Counted from the stretch's first letter, positions 1 to 9,222 are shown. The stretch: 64,000 bases of DNA from Aliivibrio sp. S3MY1 (GCF_028765575.1 NZ_JARACO010000002.1:62001-126000), one strand, 5' to 3'. Translations and numbers: made by a program. Notes: generated by a model from the letters alone, not told the origin.

Positions 1-495
1 GACCAAAGGTAAACCATTTACGAAGCAGACCATATCAGGAATGTAGTTTTTGGTGCCGTGGGTGTTTTCGACTTCAAGCTCTTCAGTAAAGTGGTATTTG
101 TTGTTGTCAGGGTTTTCCCAATCAATGATCTGAATGGTTGGGTTGGCTTTTTTGCCATCCACAAACTCAGTGACGCTGATACCATACGTCAGTGAGTTAT
201 ATACCTTTTCATTGGCTGCTTTTAAGCCTTCATTCATGGCTGGGTTGGCTAATTCTTGAATGATTTTATCAATCGCATTTTTTGATAAATGATGCTCTTT
301 ACCCATAAACGAATAGGTTTTGTGTTGCAGCACATCACGCAATACATTAGGTAAGATGACGCTTGATAAGTTACCTCGCATAACCGTGCAGTCACTTGGT
401 GGAATGAACTCATAGCCAAGGTTGGTTAATAGCGTGAGCGCAGGAATTTTTGCGCTTTGTTCTTCTTTGAAGTTAGGGACGGGGTTAGTTGTCAT
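1..495 (-). CDS. hsdR: Type I restriction enzyme R subunit (HsdR), N-terminal part only
   Basis: This is the first 165 codons of the restriction (motor/nuclease) subunit; the rest lies beyond the left edge. Translated from the ATG at 495, it begins MTTNPVPNFKEEQSAKIPAL and reaches the segment NYIPDMVCFVNGLPLV at the window edge. That segment is the start of the PD-(D/E)XK nuclease site typical of the HsdR N-terminal domain (PD, then usually an E/D-x-K just after GLPLV). HsdR uses ATP to translocate DNA and cuts far from the recognition site in an R2M2S1 complex. The ATG overlaps the end of the upstream DUF1016 gene by 11 bases, so it is translated as the last gene of the hsdM-hsdS-DUF1016-hsdR operon. 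The motor domains cannot be seen. Confidence 0.85.
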   Translation of the reverse strand, partial: MTTNPVPNFKEEQSAKIPALTLLTNLGYEFIPPSDCTVMRGNLSSVILPNVLRDVLQHKTYSFMGKEHHLSKNAIDKIIQELANPAMNEGLKAANEKVYNSLTYGISVTEFVDGKKANPTIQIIDWENPDNNKYHFTEELEVENTHGTKNYIPDMVCFVNGLPLV

Positions 496-1537
496 CGTTG
501 TTTTTATCTCGTGCAAGCAGTAGCTGTCGTTCTTTTTCAAGCTGTATACGAAGCTCTTCTTCACTTGGTAGTTCCATCATGTATTTTGATGCAAACAAGT
601 GTTCACTGTCATTGAGTACCGAATATTTTGCCACCGTATGGTTGTTTTCAGTACACAGAATTAAGCCGATGGTAGGGTTATCATCACTGCGGCGTTTTTT
701 CTCTTCATACATACGAACATACATGTCCATTTGCCCAACGTCTTGATGGGTGAGCTTATGCATCTTTAAATCGATGAGCAGAAAGCACTTTAGATGGAAG
801 TTGTAGAACACTAAATCAATGTAATAGTCTCCATCATCGGTACTAATACGTTGTTGACGCTCGACAAACGCAAAGCCTTTACCGAGTTCCAGTAAGAACT
901 TTTGCAAGTTATCAATTAAGGCTTGTTCTAGTTCGCTTTCTTGCAACCCTGCACTTGGTAAGCCAAGGAAATCGAGAATATAGGGATCGCGAAGATAATC
1001 TTTTACATCTACTGCTAGTGGTTTGGTGTTTTGCTCTGCTTCATCCAGCACTGACTGTAGATCATGCTTACCCGCTTGGGTTGCAAGTAATCGTTCGTAA
1101 TAAAGCGTTCCCATTTGCCTTTCAAGAGCACGAACACTCCAGTTCTGTTCTGCTGCCTCTTTTAAATACCAAAGGCGAGCATGTTCGATTTCGATGCTAA
1201 TCAGTTTATTGTAGTGAGACCAACTCAAATCGGCAGACAGTGTCTGCCGATTTGGAAATGCCTGATAAAAACTGCGCATATTTCTTAGGTTGCGTACTGA
1301 AAAGCCCTTACCGAACTCCTCTGTTAACGACACAGAAAGGCTTTTCAGCACTTGTTTACCATATTCAGCTCGTGTCTCGCCTTGCTGTTCACCTTCCACA
1401 ATTAAACGGCCTATTTGCCAATAGGTTTGCACCATGGTGGTGTTGACGGTTTGTGCGACCTGTTTTCGTCCCTCAACCAGTAAAGTACGAATATTGTTTA
1501 ACAAGTCGGTGTTTAATTGTGAAAGATGATTTTTCAT
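485..1537 (-). CDS. DUF1016/YhcG-type PD-(D/E)XK nuclease-domain protein
   Basis: A 350-residue protein of the DUF1016 (YhcG) family. The N-terminal half (about 1-170) is the helical YhcG domain with the conserved stretch YWQIGRLIVEGEQQG. The C-terminal half carries a PD-(D/E)XK-like core: GDYYIDLVFYN near residue 235, followed by FLLIDLK near 250-256, giving the D...(D)xK pattern. The family is often found inside or next to type I restriction loci, and its exact role there is not settled. Here it sits between hsdS and hsdR, and its ATG shares one base with the hsdS stop (TAATG). Its end overlaps the hsdR start by 11 bases, so it is cotranslated with the system. It may be an accessory nuclease or regulator; that is inference. 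Confidence 0.85.
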   Translation of the reverse strand: MKNHLSQLNTDLLNNIRTLLVEGRKQVAQTVNTTMVQTYWQIGRLIVEGEQQGETRAEYGKQVLKSLSVSLTEEFGKGFSVRNLRNMRSFYQAFPNRQTLSADLSWSHYNKLISIEIEHARLWYLKEAAEQNWSVRALERQMGTLYYERLLATQAGKHDLQSVLDEAEQNTKPLAVDVKDYLRDPYILDFLGLPSAGLQESELEQALIDNLQKFLLELGKGFAFVERQQRISTDDGDYYIDLVFYNFHLKCFLLIDLKMHKLTHQDVGQMDMYVRMYEEKKRRSDDNPTIGLILCTENNHTVAKYSVLNDSEHLFASKYMMELPSEEELRIQLEKERQLLLARDKNNDDN

Positions 1538-2703
1538 TAGGCGGCCTCTACTTGTACTCTTCTCTTTCCTGTCAATAACTGCTGCATCAATGCCTTTTTT
1601 TCTTGCTTGAAGTGCGCAAGTTTGGCTTCTAACAACTTGATTTCTTCATCGGCAGCAGTGAGAACTGATGCGATTTTTTGTTGCTCTTTAACTGGCGCTA
1701 CTAATACTTCTATAGGATCGAGGTTTTTAACAGACAATCCAGGTTGAGCTTGTCCTGTCGCATACTGGTTCAAATCCAGTTCTATTAGCTTGTAGTAGAG
1801 CCATTTGGTATCAATATTTTGGTGTGGTGTTACTACAACCGCATGCTCCGTCGCATGAAACTTACCTTCAGCTAGCGTTATATTTCCACAGAGAGCACCT
1901 TGCCTACCAATCAGAGAATAAAGCCCCTCATGGGTATATGATGCTGTAAATCCACGTAAGCCATTCCCTCCGTAGCACGGGAATAGACTTTCATCTTTTG
2001 CATTAGAAATTTCTGAAGCCTTTACAAATTTACCAGCTTGTAGTTTTCCAATGTGTTTTAAAGGTTGAACTAGCCACTCCCCCTCAAACGCTTTACCCGT
2101 TTCAGGGTCAACCAAACGCTTTTTACCCGTCAACAACTGCTGCATTAAAGCTTTCTTCTGCTGCTTACTGGCATCAATCAGCTTTTCAGTGGTCGTAATC
2201 GCCTTATCCCATGTAGAAAGGATTTGGGCGATTTTGCGTTGTTCTGGGAGTGGGGGGATCGGTACATGAATATCTTTTATAATCCCCGCACTAAGGTTTT
2301 GCTGACCGCCACTATTTGCTAGCTCACGTATATTTTCATACTGACTAGTTAAATATTGATAGTAATAGTCCACATTATGCTCTTTGTGCAAAAGCAAAGC
2401 TGCACACGCCTGATTCGTTGATGCTTCAATGCCCAGTTTAGCTACTTGCCCTCGAGTTTTTCCCTGTCCATACATCGCCATCAGAATTGTATCTTCAGGA
2501 AACAGTTTGGCTGATGAGTTATCTAGTCCTTCTTGTGTTATTTTTTGCTCGGTATCGGTAATTATGCCGAACTTAACTTCAGAAGTTGTTACCCAAGGTA
2601 TATGCCCATTCCAGTACAAATCTTTCTTTCTGCTTGGAGTTCCACCTGATGTTACTTTTGCTATATCATCAACGATACCTTTCTCCCAACCATTAGGCAC
2701 CAT
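1537..2703 (-). CDS. hsdS: Type I restriction-modification specificity subunit HsdS
   Basis: A 388-residue DNA-specificity subunit with two target-recognition domains (about 1-150 and 205-345), each followed by a helical spacer. The spacer motif KKALMQQLLTGK occurs twice, near residue 185 and again just before the C terminus, as expected of the pseudo-symmetric HsdS fold. The PLPEQRKIAQILSTWDKAI stretch is the usual start of the central conserved helix. HsdS chooses the bipartite methylation/cleavage sequence and holds two HsdM and two HsdR subunits. The ATG at 2703 overlaps the end of hsdM by 11 bases. The target sequence cannot be read from the protein by eye. Length and both domains look intact. 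Confidence 0.92.
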   Translation of the reverse strand: MVPNGWEKGIVDDIAKVTSGGTPSRKKDLYWNGHIPWVTTSEVKFGIITDTEQKITQEGLDNSSAKLFPEDTILMAMYGQGKTRGQVAKLGIEASTNQACAALLLHKEHNVDYYYQYLTSQYENIRELANSGGQQNLSAGIIKDIHVPIPPLPEQRKIAQILSTWDKAITTTEKLIDASKQQKKALMQQLLTGKKRLVDPETGKAFEGEWLVQPLKHIGKLQAGKFVKASEISNAKDESLFPCYGGNGLRGFTASYTHEGLYSLIGRQGALCGNITLAEGKFHATEHAVVVTPHQNIDTKWLYYKLIELDLNQYATGQAQPGLSVKNLDPIEVLVAPVKEQQKIASVLTAADEEIKLLEAKLAHFKQEKKALMQQLLTGKRRVQVEAA

Positions 2704-4225
2704 AACCCAACTCCTCTAGGTAGCCCGCCATTTCCGCTTCTAGATCAGCTAGTTCAGTTTGCAGCGCTAAACGCTCACTACGCACAGCCATCAAATCAAT
2801 TTCCGCTTCTTCTTCAAACGTATCGACATAACGAGGAATATTAAGGTTGTAGTCGTTCTCGGCAATCTCTTCTAATGTTGCTAGGTAAGAGTACTTGTCC
2901 GTAGTCTCACGGGCTTTGTAAGTATCAACAATCTTCTGAATATTTTCAGACGTTAATACGTTCTGGTTCTTGCCCGATTTAAACTCACGAGAGGCATCAA
3001 TAAACAATACTTTGTTGTCATCTTTCTGCTTTTTGAATAACAAAATCGCCGCAGGAATACCTGTACCAAAGAACAGCTTTTCAGGCAGACTGATAACGGT
3101 ATCTAATAGGTTTTCATCAATCAGTTGTTTACGGATTTTACCTTCTGAAGATGCACGAAATAGCACACCATGAGGCACAACCACACCCATGCGGCCGCCC
3201 TTGCTTGTTGGAGTAGCAGGTTTTAACGTCTCAATCATGTGTGAGATAAATGCATAGTCACCTTTGGTTTTTGGTGGTACACCACGACGGAAACGACCAA
3301 AGTGATCGCTTTCTGCATCTTCATGGCCCCATTTATCCAAAGAGAAAGGAGGGTTGGCTGTTACGACATCAAAGTGCAGTAGACCGCCTTCTTTATCTTG
3401 AAGTTTAGGGTTACGAATGGTGTCACCCCATTCAATACGGTGGTTGTCTTCACCGTGTAGGAACATGTTCATTTTTGCCAATGACCATGTTGAGCCAATC
3501 GCTTCTTGACCAAATAGGGCGTATTGCTTAGAGCCGCCAAAGTTCTTTTGAATTTGCTTACCACATTTCATCAGTAGTGAGCCAGAGCCACACGCAGGAT
3601 CACAAATGGTGTCGCCTTGTTGTGGCTCTAAGATGATAGAAAGCAGATCTGATACTTCTGGTGGAGTATAGAATTCACCTGCTGATTTACCACTGCCAGC
3701 CGCAAAGTGTTTGATTAGGTATTCGTAAGCGTTACCAATGACATCTAACGAACCAACACGGCTTGGGCGTAGGCTTAATGCTTCTTTACCAAAGTCTTCT
3801 AATAGGTGACGTAGAATGTCATTTTTTGATTTCTCATCGCCCAATTTATCAGTGTTAAAGCTAATATCTTGGAACACGCCTTTTAATTTAGTGCCGTTGG
3901 CTTCTTCAATGGCGTGTAGCGCTTTATCAATACGTGAGCCGTTACCTGCTTCAAAGCGTGATTCATACAAGTCCCAAAACGTAGAGCCAGTTGGAATTTT
4001 GAATGATTGGCTTTCCATCATTGCCGCTATCAGCTCTGGCTCGTCACCATATTCTTTAGCTAGTTCATCTACTTTGTCTTGGTGAACATCTGAAATGTAT
4101 TTTAAGAACAGCATGGTTAAGATGAAATCTTTGTAGATAGATGGATCTACGGTGCCGCGGAAAGTATCACAAGCAGACCATACGGCTTTGTTGATGTCGT
4201 CTTGGTTGATTTGGGTATGTGGCAT
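2693..4225 (-). CDS. hsdM: Type I restriction-modification N6-adenine methyltransferase HsdM
   Basis: A 510-residue methyltransferase subunit. The N-terminal helical domain (about 1-150) is followed by the SAM-binding motif DPACGSGSLL (near residue 210) and the catalytic adenine-methylation motif NPPF (near residue 290). It methylates adenine in the HsdS-selected site to protect host DNA. It is the first gene of the minus-strand hsd operon, starting at ATG 4225; downstream genes overlap by 1-11 bases, indicating one mRNA. The length is normal for the class of roughly 500-residue HsdM proteins. No frameshift is present, so the modification arm should be active. Confidence 0.95.
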   Translation of the reverse strand: MPHTQINQDDINKAVWSACDTFRGTVDPSIYKDFILTMLFLKYISDVHQDKVDELAKEYGDEPELIAAMMESQSFKIPTGSTFWDLYESRFEAGNGSRIDKALHAIEEANGTKLKGVFQDISFNTDKLGDEKSKNDILRHLLEDFGKEALSLRPSRVGSLDVIGNAYEYLIKHFAAGSGKSAGEFYTPPEVSDLLSIILEPQQGDTICDPACGSGSLLMKCGKQIQKNFGGSKQYALFGQEAIGSTWSLAKMNMFLHGEDNHRIEWGDTIRNPKLQDKEGGLLHFDVVTANPPFSLDKWGHEDAESDHFGRFRRGVPPKTKGDYAFISHMIETLKPATPTSKGGRMGVVVPHGVLFRASSEGKIRKQLIDENLLDTVISLPEKLFFGTGIPAAILLFKKQKDDNKVLFIDASREFKSGKNQNVLTSENIQKIVDTYKARETTDKYSYLATLEEIAENDYNLNIPRYVDTFEEEAEIDLMAVRSERLALQTELADLEAEMAGYLEELGYGA

Positions 4226-4332
4226 GGGTTACCTAGCTGTTATGTGTAACGCTTATTTATATTGGTGATTAAGCGAATGAAATATGGGGATATAATACGT
4301 GGTTATGGTGTTTTTTTATAGCGTTTGTAGGT

Positions 4333-4360
4333 AAAAAAAAGCCCCTAAAGAGTAGGGGCA
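4333..4360 (-). terminator. Rho-independent terminator after mobB-moeA
   Basis: Read on the minus strand, a GCCCCT...AGGGGC hairpin (arms 4341-4346 and 4354-4359) is followed by eight T residues (the A-run 4333-4340 on the plus strand). It lies about 35 bases beyond the stop of the mobB-moeA gene and separates the tup-mob operon from the hsd operon. Confidence 0.85.
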
Positions 4361-4393
4361 TAGAATGGTAAGTGGTTTGTTATATCGAATGCT

Positions 4394-6175
4394 TTACACT
4401 CTCGAACCCAACGGAATAATTGTCACTTTCTGGCCAATATCCACCGACTCGACTTCAGGTTGCACTTCGATTAAGCAGTTTGCTTCGCTCATTGAACGTA
4501 AGATACCAGAGCCTTGTTTGCCTGTAGTTACTACTTCCATTTGACCATTTTGATTAATCGAGTAAATACCACGGCTGTATTCAGTTCGGCCAGTACGAGA
4601 GCGGATAAATTCTTTAGCGATTGCTGTAAAAGTCTCAGGTTTCCAGTCATCTTCGCCTTGAAGTTTGCGAAGTGCAGGCTCAACAAATTGTAAAAACGCC
4701 ACCATCACTGCAACAGGGTTGCCCGGTAAACCGAAGAATGGAGTATCACCAATATGACCAAAGGCAAGAGGGCGACCCGGACGCATATTGATACGCCAGA
4801 AATTAATATTGCCCAGTTTGTCTAAAATCGTTTTGATGTAGTCGGCATCACCAACTGACACACCACCAGAAGATAAAATCATATCTGCTTGTTGTGATGC
4901 TTGAGAAAGCGTTGACTCTAAAGCGGCTTCACTGTCTTCAATGATACCAAAATCAATCACTTCACAGCCTAATTTTTGCAGTAATGCGGTTAACGTAAAA
5001 CGGTTTGAGTCGTAAATAGAGTTGGCTTTTTGTGCTTCACCCGGCGCTTGAACTTCATCGCCTGTCGAGAAAATCGCAACTTTTGTTTTAGCGATAACAG
5101 GAACAGAAGCAATACCTAAAGAGGCAAGCATACCGACTTCTGGTGCCGTAATACGTGAGCCTTTAGCCACACAAGTTTGGTTTATAGCCAGATCTTCACC
5201 AGCTAGACGAACGTTTTGGCCTTTACGAATGCCTGACTTACCCGCATCGAAACGTACTTGGTCCGCTTCCTGAGTCGCTTGTTCACGCATGATCACGGTA
5301 TTGCCATTTTCAGGCACTGGTGCTCCCGTCATTATTTTTGCCGCTTCACCGTGTTGAAGAGGGAGATCATAACGGTGACCTGCCATGATCTCGGCAACCA
5401 CAGTGTAGCTTTCACGCTCTAAATCATCACCACAAATCACATAGCCATCCATTGCTGAATTATTATGTTGAGGAACATTGATTGGCGATAAAATATCTTG
5501 AGCTGCTAAGGCATTAATTGATTCAACTAAAGAGACATTATGTTGTGAGTTTAGAGGTGCAATAGCCTCTAAAATCTTAGCCCTGCCTTGGCTAACAGAT
5601 AGGAATGCAGGAGATAACTCATCGCAGTTAGCAGATAAATCACTTTGTTGTTTATGCTGATGCTGTTTTACGTAATCAACAATGAATGCAGTGATAGCAT
5701 CGGTATCATTGATGTCCATTTGAGGCAGTTCAGATCCAGCTTTAGAATCAGAAGCAATTGCAATGATGTTGTTATCCTCTGGGAAGATCCAAGGTTTACC
5801 CACCTCATCACGATGCAATTCAATCTTGGTGTATGGCAGTTGTTTAAAGCCTTCAATAAGAATCAAATCAAGTTCTGTTTGATCTAACTTATTGATGAGT
5901 TGTTGACAGGTAGTTTCTTCATCAGGCGTTTCAGTGATCAACGCATTACGAAAACGAGAGCTGATCAACATTTGGCTCGCACCCGCTTTACGTAAGCGGT
6001 AGCTGTCTTTACCTTCTTGGTCGATATCAAAATTATGATGAGCGTGTTTAATGACTGCGACTTTTAGTCCCATATCAGTCAGTTTAGGGAGCAGTTTTTC
6101 AAGTAATGTGGTTTTACCTGTGCCGCTATAAGCAGCAAAACCTAATAGAGGGATAGACGCAGACGTTAAGCTCAT
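4394..6175 (-). CDS. MobB-MoeA fusion: MGD biosynthesis adaptor / molybdopterin molybdotransferase
   Basis: A 593-residue natural fusion of two cofactor-synthesis proteins. Residues 1 to about 175 are MobB, a P-loop GTP-binding protein (Walker [11 protein letters not shown], then [14 protein letters not shown]), which assists MobA in making the guanine dinucleotide form. Residues from about 185 to the end are MoeA, which inserts molybdate (or tungstate) into adenylated molybdopterin; visible MoeA motifs include [31 protein letters not shown] and [12 protein letters not shown]. The start overlaps the mobA stop by 4 bases. The gene ends the tupABC-mobA operon and is followed by a strong terminator. 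Having metal insertion and MGD formation in one chain beside a tungstate transporter suggests a dedicated supply line for formate dehydrogenase. Confidence 0.93.
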   Translation of the reverse strand: MSLTSASIPLLGFAAYSGTGKTTLLEKLLPKLTDMGLKVAVIKHAHHNFDIDQEGKDSYRLRKAGASQMLISSRFRNALITETPDEETTCQQLINKLDQTELDLILIEGFKQLPYTKIELHRDEVGKPWIFPEDNNIIAIASDSKAGSELPQMDINDTDAITAFIVDYVKQHQHKQQSDLSANCDELSPAFLSVSQGRAKILEAIAPLNSQHNVSLVESINALAAQDILSPINVPQHNNSAMDGYVICGDDLERESYTVVAEIMAGHRYDLPLQHGEAAKIMTGAPVPENGNTVIMREQATQEADQVRFDAGKSGIRKGQNVRLAGEDLAINQTCVAKGSRITAPEVGMLASLGIASVPVIAKTKVAIFSTGDEVQAPGEAQKANSIYDSNRFTLTALLQKLGCEVIDFGIIEDSEAALESTLSQASQQADMILSSGGVSVGDADYIKTILDKLGNINFWRINMRPGRPLAFGHIGDTPFFGLPGNPVAVMVAFLQFVEPALRKLQGEDDWKPETFTAIAKEFIRSRTGRTEYSRGIYSINQNGQMEVVTTGKQGSGILRSMSEANCLIEVQPEVESVDIGQKVTIIPLGSRV

Positions 6176-6756
6176 AATAAGGTTCCAAATTGTTCAAGTT
6201 CTTGAGGGCTATTCAAATTGATAAAAGCATTAGGGTAGTCAGAGAAATCAGCAAATACGGTATTACACTCTTTGTATAATAGGATGATTTTTCTGTCACC
6301 GCGCGCTAAGAAGGCATCAATTTTAGGAATAATTCGTTTGTGCATTAAAGTGACGACAGGTTGCATATACTCACCATCGTGAGCAACGACAATATCAGTA
6401 TCTTCTTTTACTGCACCGCAAAGCAATGAAACTAAATTGCTTGGAAGGTTAGGGGAGTCACAAGGAATAAACCCAACCCAGTCAGAATTCATATTTATTA
6501 GACCAGAATGCATTCCGGCCAATGGACCTGGGTATTCACTAAACTGATCTGCAAATGTGACAGCGTAACGTGAGTACTCTTCAGTACTACGGTTAGCATT
6601 GATGGCTATCTGATCAGTTTGAGGCGCTAATGTATCTAAAGCGTGCTCAATTAACGGTTTATCTTTAAATAGAACAAACCCTTTATCTTTACCGCCCATA
6701 CGACGAGCTTGTCCACCCGCTAAAATTACCCAACTAGTTTGCTTTGGCTGGAGCAT
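6172..6756 (-). CDS. mobA: Molybdenum cofactor guanylyltransferase MobA
   Basis: MobA transfers GMP from GTP to molybdopterin, giving the MGD cofactor used by formate dehydrogenase and other DMSO-reductase-family enzymes. The nucleotide-binding signature [16 protein letters not shown] lies near the N terminus, followed by PLIEHAL and the [10 protein letters not shown] metal-site segment. I place the start at ATG 6756 (MLQPKQTS) because AAGGAT lies 6 bases upstream; a TTG 18 bases earlier gives a longer frame without support. This start lies within the last 23 bases of tupC, and the 3' end overlaps mobB-moeA by 4 bases, so translation is probably coupled. About 194 residues, normal for MobA. 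Confidence 0.92.
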   Translation of the reverse strand: MLQPKQTSWVILAGGQARRMGGKDKGFVLFKDKPLIEHALDTLAPQTDQIAINANRSTEEYSRYAVTFADQFSEYPGPLAGMHSGLINMNSDWVGFIPCDSPNLPSNLVSLLCGAVKEDTDIVVAHDGEYMQPVVTLMHKRIIPKIDAFLARGDRKIILLYKECNTVFADFSDYPNAFINLNSPQELEQFGTLL

Positions 6757-7441
6757 ACTTATCCTTGCTAACAATCACTTTTAATGGGGTCGATTCTATC
6801 AGCTTTGCGTTTGAAATGGTCCATTGACGATGACAAATTTCAGTTAATGCGTTGGTTTGGTGACTGGTGATCACAATGCTAGAGCCGCGTTCAAGGAGAT
6901 CTTTGGCCATAATAACCAATAAATCGATGGACTCTTGATCAACACTGGCACTTGGTTCGTCCATTAGCAGTATAGAAGGTTTTAGCACCCAAGCTCGTGC
7001 CATCGCGACACGTTGTTTTTCACCACCAGATAAAACAGAAATATGCTCGTCAGCTAACGTTTCAAGACCAACCATGCGTAGCGCATTGATCACCATATTG
7101 CGTTTTTCAAGTTTATTCATGGTGGTGTATTTCATGCCATAAATAACATTATCGAAAACGGTGCCATCAAATAAGAATGGGTTTTGATGAAGGTACACAA
7201 TTTGATTGTTGCCTGAGCGACCAAATAAGCGCGCAGTCCAATGGGGTTGGTTAAGATTAAGTTTGCCAGTCGTTGGGTTTTGTAATCCAGATAAAATCTT
7301 AAGTAGTGTTGTTTTACCTACGCCATTAGCGCCACGTAAATAGACGGACTCTTTTGGCCCTAATGATAAATGTGGGATATGGAAAAGCACACGATCATTA
7401 AATCGCATCGATAGATTATCGGCAGTAATTCTTATTGTCAT
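6734..7441 (-). CDS. tupC: Tungstate ABC transporter ATP-binding protein TupC
   Basis: A 235-residue ABC ATPase with Walker [10 protein letters not shown], signature LSGGEKQR, Walker [13 protein letters not shown] and switch histidine in TSHQ. It powers import of the oxyanion bound by TupA. It is short, with no C-terminal molybdate-binding (TOBE) extension of the kind in ModC, which together with its partners points to the Tup type. It lies 12 bases downstream of tupB and overlaps mobA, so it is in the middle of one operon. The substrate could also be molybdate; assignment as tungstate rests on family resemblance of the binding protein. Confidence 0.85.
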   Translation of the reverse strand: MTIRITADNLSMRFNDRVLFHIPHLSLGPKESVYLRGANGVGKTTLLKILSGLQNPTTGKLNLNQPHWTARLFGRSGNNQIVYLHQNPFLFDGTVFDNVIYGMKYTTMNKLEKRNMVINALRMVGLETLADEHISVLSGGEKQRVAMARAWVLKPSILLMDEPSASVDQESIDLLVIMAKDLLERGSSIVITSHQTNALTEICHRQWTISNAKLIESTPLKVIVSKDKYAPAKAN

Positions 7442-7453
7442 TTTTTATGCCTA

Positions 7454-8152
7454 CTAAGTACGTAAATACCCTTTACCACGAGTGATAGAGAGTAAAAAAT
7501 TTAACACTAAAGCTAAAATTAATAGCACCATACCAAGGGCAACCCCTTGAGCAAACGCACCTTTTTGGCTTTCCATAGCGATTGCAGTTGGAATGTTTCG
7601 TGTTGCATTAAAGATGTTACCGCCGACCATCATCGAACAGCCAACTTCAGTAATAATTCGAGAAAACCCAGCAATAACAGCGGCTAGGATAGGGAATCGT
7701 GTTTCCCAAATTAAACTACCAAAAGCACGTGGTAATGAAGCGCCGAGGGTAAATGCGGTTTCCCATACGCGGCGGTCACTGTGTTGAAATGCGCCGTGCA
7801 TCATGGCAACCATGATAGGAAAACAGATGAACATTTGACCAACAATCATCGCCTCTTGAGTAAAAAGTAGCTGCCAATCGCCAAGAGGTCCAGATCGAGA
7901 AAGAACCATATACAGCAATAAGCCAATCACAACAGTAGGTACAGATTGTAATGTGTTAATAATAGAGAGCAGTAGCCACCGCCCAGGAAATGAACCATAT
8001 GCAAGCGCAAACGCCAACAAGAGAGCTGGTAATAACACAACCGCCATTGCAAACAATGAAACAGAGAATGAAACACCAACGATGCTCCACAACGCAGAAT
8101 CACCGCTAAACAGTAATTGAATGGCTTCGTGAGAGGTGGCTAAGATAGTCAT
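7454..8152 (-). CDS. tupB: Tungstate ABC transporter permease TupB
   Basis: A 232-residue inner-membrane permease with about five hydrophobic segments (for example SIVGVSFSVSLFAMAVVLLP and the C-terminal VALGMVLLILALVLNFLL). The coupling loop is around ETAFTLGASLPRAFGSLIWE, the EAA-type contact with the ATPase. It forms the channel for the anion delivered by TupA. It is separated by only 3 bases from tupA and by 12 from tupC. Size and topology agree with TupB/WtpB-like permeases. Confidence 0.86.
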   Translation of the reverse strand: MTILATSHEAIQLLFSGDSALWSIVGVSFSVSLFAMAVVLLPALLLAFALAYGSFPGRWLLLSIINTLQSVPTVVIGLLLYMVLSRSGPLGDWQLLFTQEAMIVGQMFICFPIMVAMMHGAFQHSDRRVWETAFTLGASLPRAFGSLIWETRFPILAAVIAGFSRIITEVGCSMMVGGNIFNATRNIPTAIAMESQKGAFAQGVALGMVLLILALVLNFLLSITRGKGYLRT

Positions 8153-8155
8153 GGA

Positions 8156-8977
8156 TTATTTAGCGTCCGCTGTGAACAATTTTTTACCATTAAGAGTAAA
8201 GCTATCGATCATTGCTTGGCCTTTGTCACTGACTAACCAATCACTGAATGCTTGAGCACCCTTGGTGTTTAGGTTGTTGTAACGCTCAGGGTTAATAAGA
8301 ATCACTTGGTAAGGGTTAAATAGACGCTTATCACCTTCAACCATGATCTCAAGGTCAAGTTTGTTTTGGTAAGCTAACCAAGTACCACGGTCTGTTAATG
8401 TGTAAGCTTGTAGCTCAGAGGACATATTTAATGTTGGTCCCATACCTTGGCCAACGGCTTTGTAGCCACCAAAGTTTGGTTCAATCTTAGCTTGAGACCA
8501 TAAGATCAGTTCTTTTTTGTTTGTACCTGAATCATCGCCACGAGAAACGAATGTTGAATCAGTTTTAGCCATCTTCTCAAATGCCGCAGTCACGTCTTTC
8601 ATGCCGTGAATATGAGCAGGATCGGCTTTAGGGCCAACAAGAACAAAATCATTATACATTAATGCTTTTGGATCAACGCCATAACCTTTTTCAACAAAGT
8701 TTGCTTCCGCTTTAGGGGCGTGAGTCATTACTAAATCAACATCACCGTTTTCGCCCATTTTTAGCGCTTTGCCTGTGCCCGCAGCTAAGACTTGAACTTC
8801 ATAGCCAGAATCTTTTTTAAATTCAGGTAAAATATAATCTAGTAGACCCGAGTGGTAAGTACTTGTTGTTGTCGCTAGACGTACAATGCTTGCGTCATCT
8901 GCATATACATTAGTTGCAGAAAAAGAACCAAGAGCCAGTGTAGCCATCACTGTAAACGTACTGATTTTATTGTTCAT
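8156..8977 (-). CDS. tupA: Tungstate-binding periplasmic protein TupA
   Basis: A 273-residue periplasmic solute-binding protein with a signal peptide (MNNKISTFTVMATLALGSFS, cleavage likely after VYA near residue 26). The TTTSTYHSGLLDYILPEF segment and AAGTGKALKMGENGDVDLV match the anion-binding TTTS and GTGKAL...GDVD signatures of TupA. TupA proteins are known for very high selectivity for tungstate over molybdate. It is the first gene of the tupABC-mobA-mobB/moeA operon, preceded by a candidate sigma-54 promoter (9043-9062) and upstream operator-like repeats. That placement suggests the operon is made on demand for formate dehydrogenase. Confidence 0.88.
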   Translation of the reverse strand: MNNKISTFTVMATLALGSFSATNVYADDASIVRLATTTSTYHSGLLDYILPEFKKDSGYEVQVLAAGTGKALKMGENGDVDLVMTHAPKAEANFVEKGYGVDPKALMYNDFVLVGPKADPAHIHGMKDVTAAFEKMAKTDSTFVSRGDDSGTNKKELILWSQAKIEPNFGGYKAVGQGMGPTLNMSSELQAYTLTDRGTWLAYQNKLDLEIMVEGDKRLFNPYQVILINPERYNNLNTKGAQAFSDWLVSDKGQAMIDSFTLNGKKLFTADAK

Positions 8978-9042
8978 GTTATATCCATGTAGTGTTATTA
9001 AAATTACTGCAAATGCAATAAATGAATAGACTCATCGCGATC

Positions 9043-9062
9043 AAAGCAATCATTATGCCAGA
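9043..9062 (-). promoter_or_regulatory. Candidate sigma-54 (-24/-12) promoter of the tup-mob operon
   Basis: On the minus strand the sequence reads TCTGGCATAATGATTGCTTT: GG at 9059-9058 and GC at 9047-9046, with the required 10-base spacing and a TTGC core. Transcription would start near 9035, about 58 bases before the tupA ATG. The fit to TGGCAYR-N4-TTGCW is very good and an NtrC-type activator gene is divergent from it. Confidence 0.75.
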
Positions 9063-9133
9063 AATAATACTGATAGAATTATCTGTAACTTAATGATATT
9101 TAACAGATTGCTAGGTATTCTGACACAAAAGCC

Positions 9134-9222
9134 CTACAAAAAATGTGACTAGGACAAAATGTCTCATATGAAGGCATACATTTTGTAGAATTAAAGGTAG
9201 AATAAGTAGGACATTTTGACCC
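9134..9222. promoter_or_regulatory. Operator cluster (enhancer) between tupA and the sigma-54 regulator gene
   Basis: Two strong copies of one motif, AGGACAAAATGTCTC (9151-9165) and, inverted, AGGACATTTTGACCC (9208-9222), plus two weaker related copies, CTACAAAAAATGTGAC (9134-9149) and, inverted, ACATTTTGTAG (9178-9188). The core CAAAATGTC recurs upstream of the formate dehydrogenase operon. The copies lie about 90-165 bases upstream of the tupA -24 element, where NtrC-type activators bind, and 35-125 bases before the regulator's own ATG, so autoregulation is also possible. The binding protein is inferred, not shown. Confidence 0.65.

Noticed and set aside
1-4393. The restriction operon as a mobile island with attachment sites
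   Set aside because: No integrase, tRNA gene, direct repeat or IS element is visible on the right side; the left boundary is outside the window.
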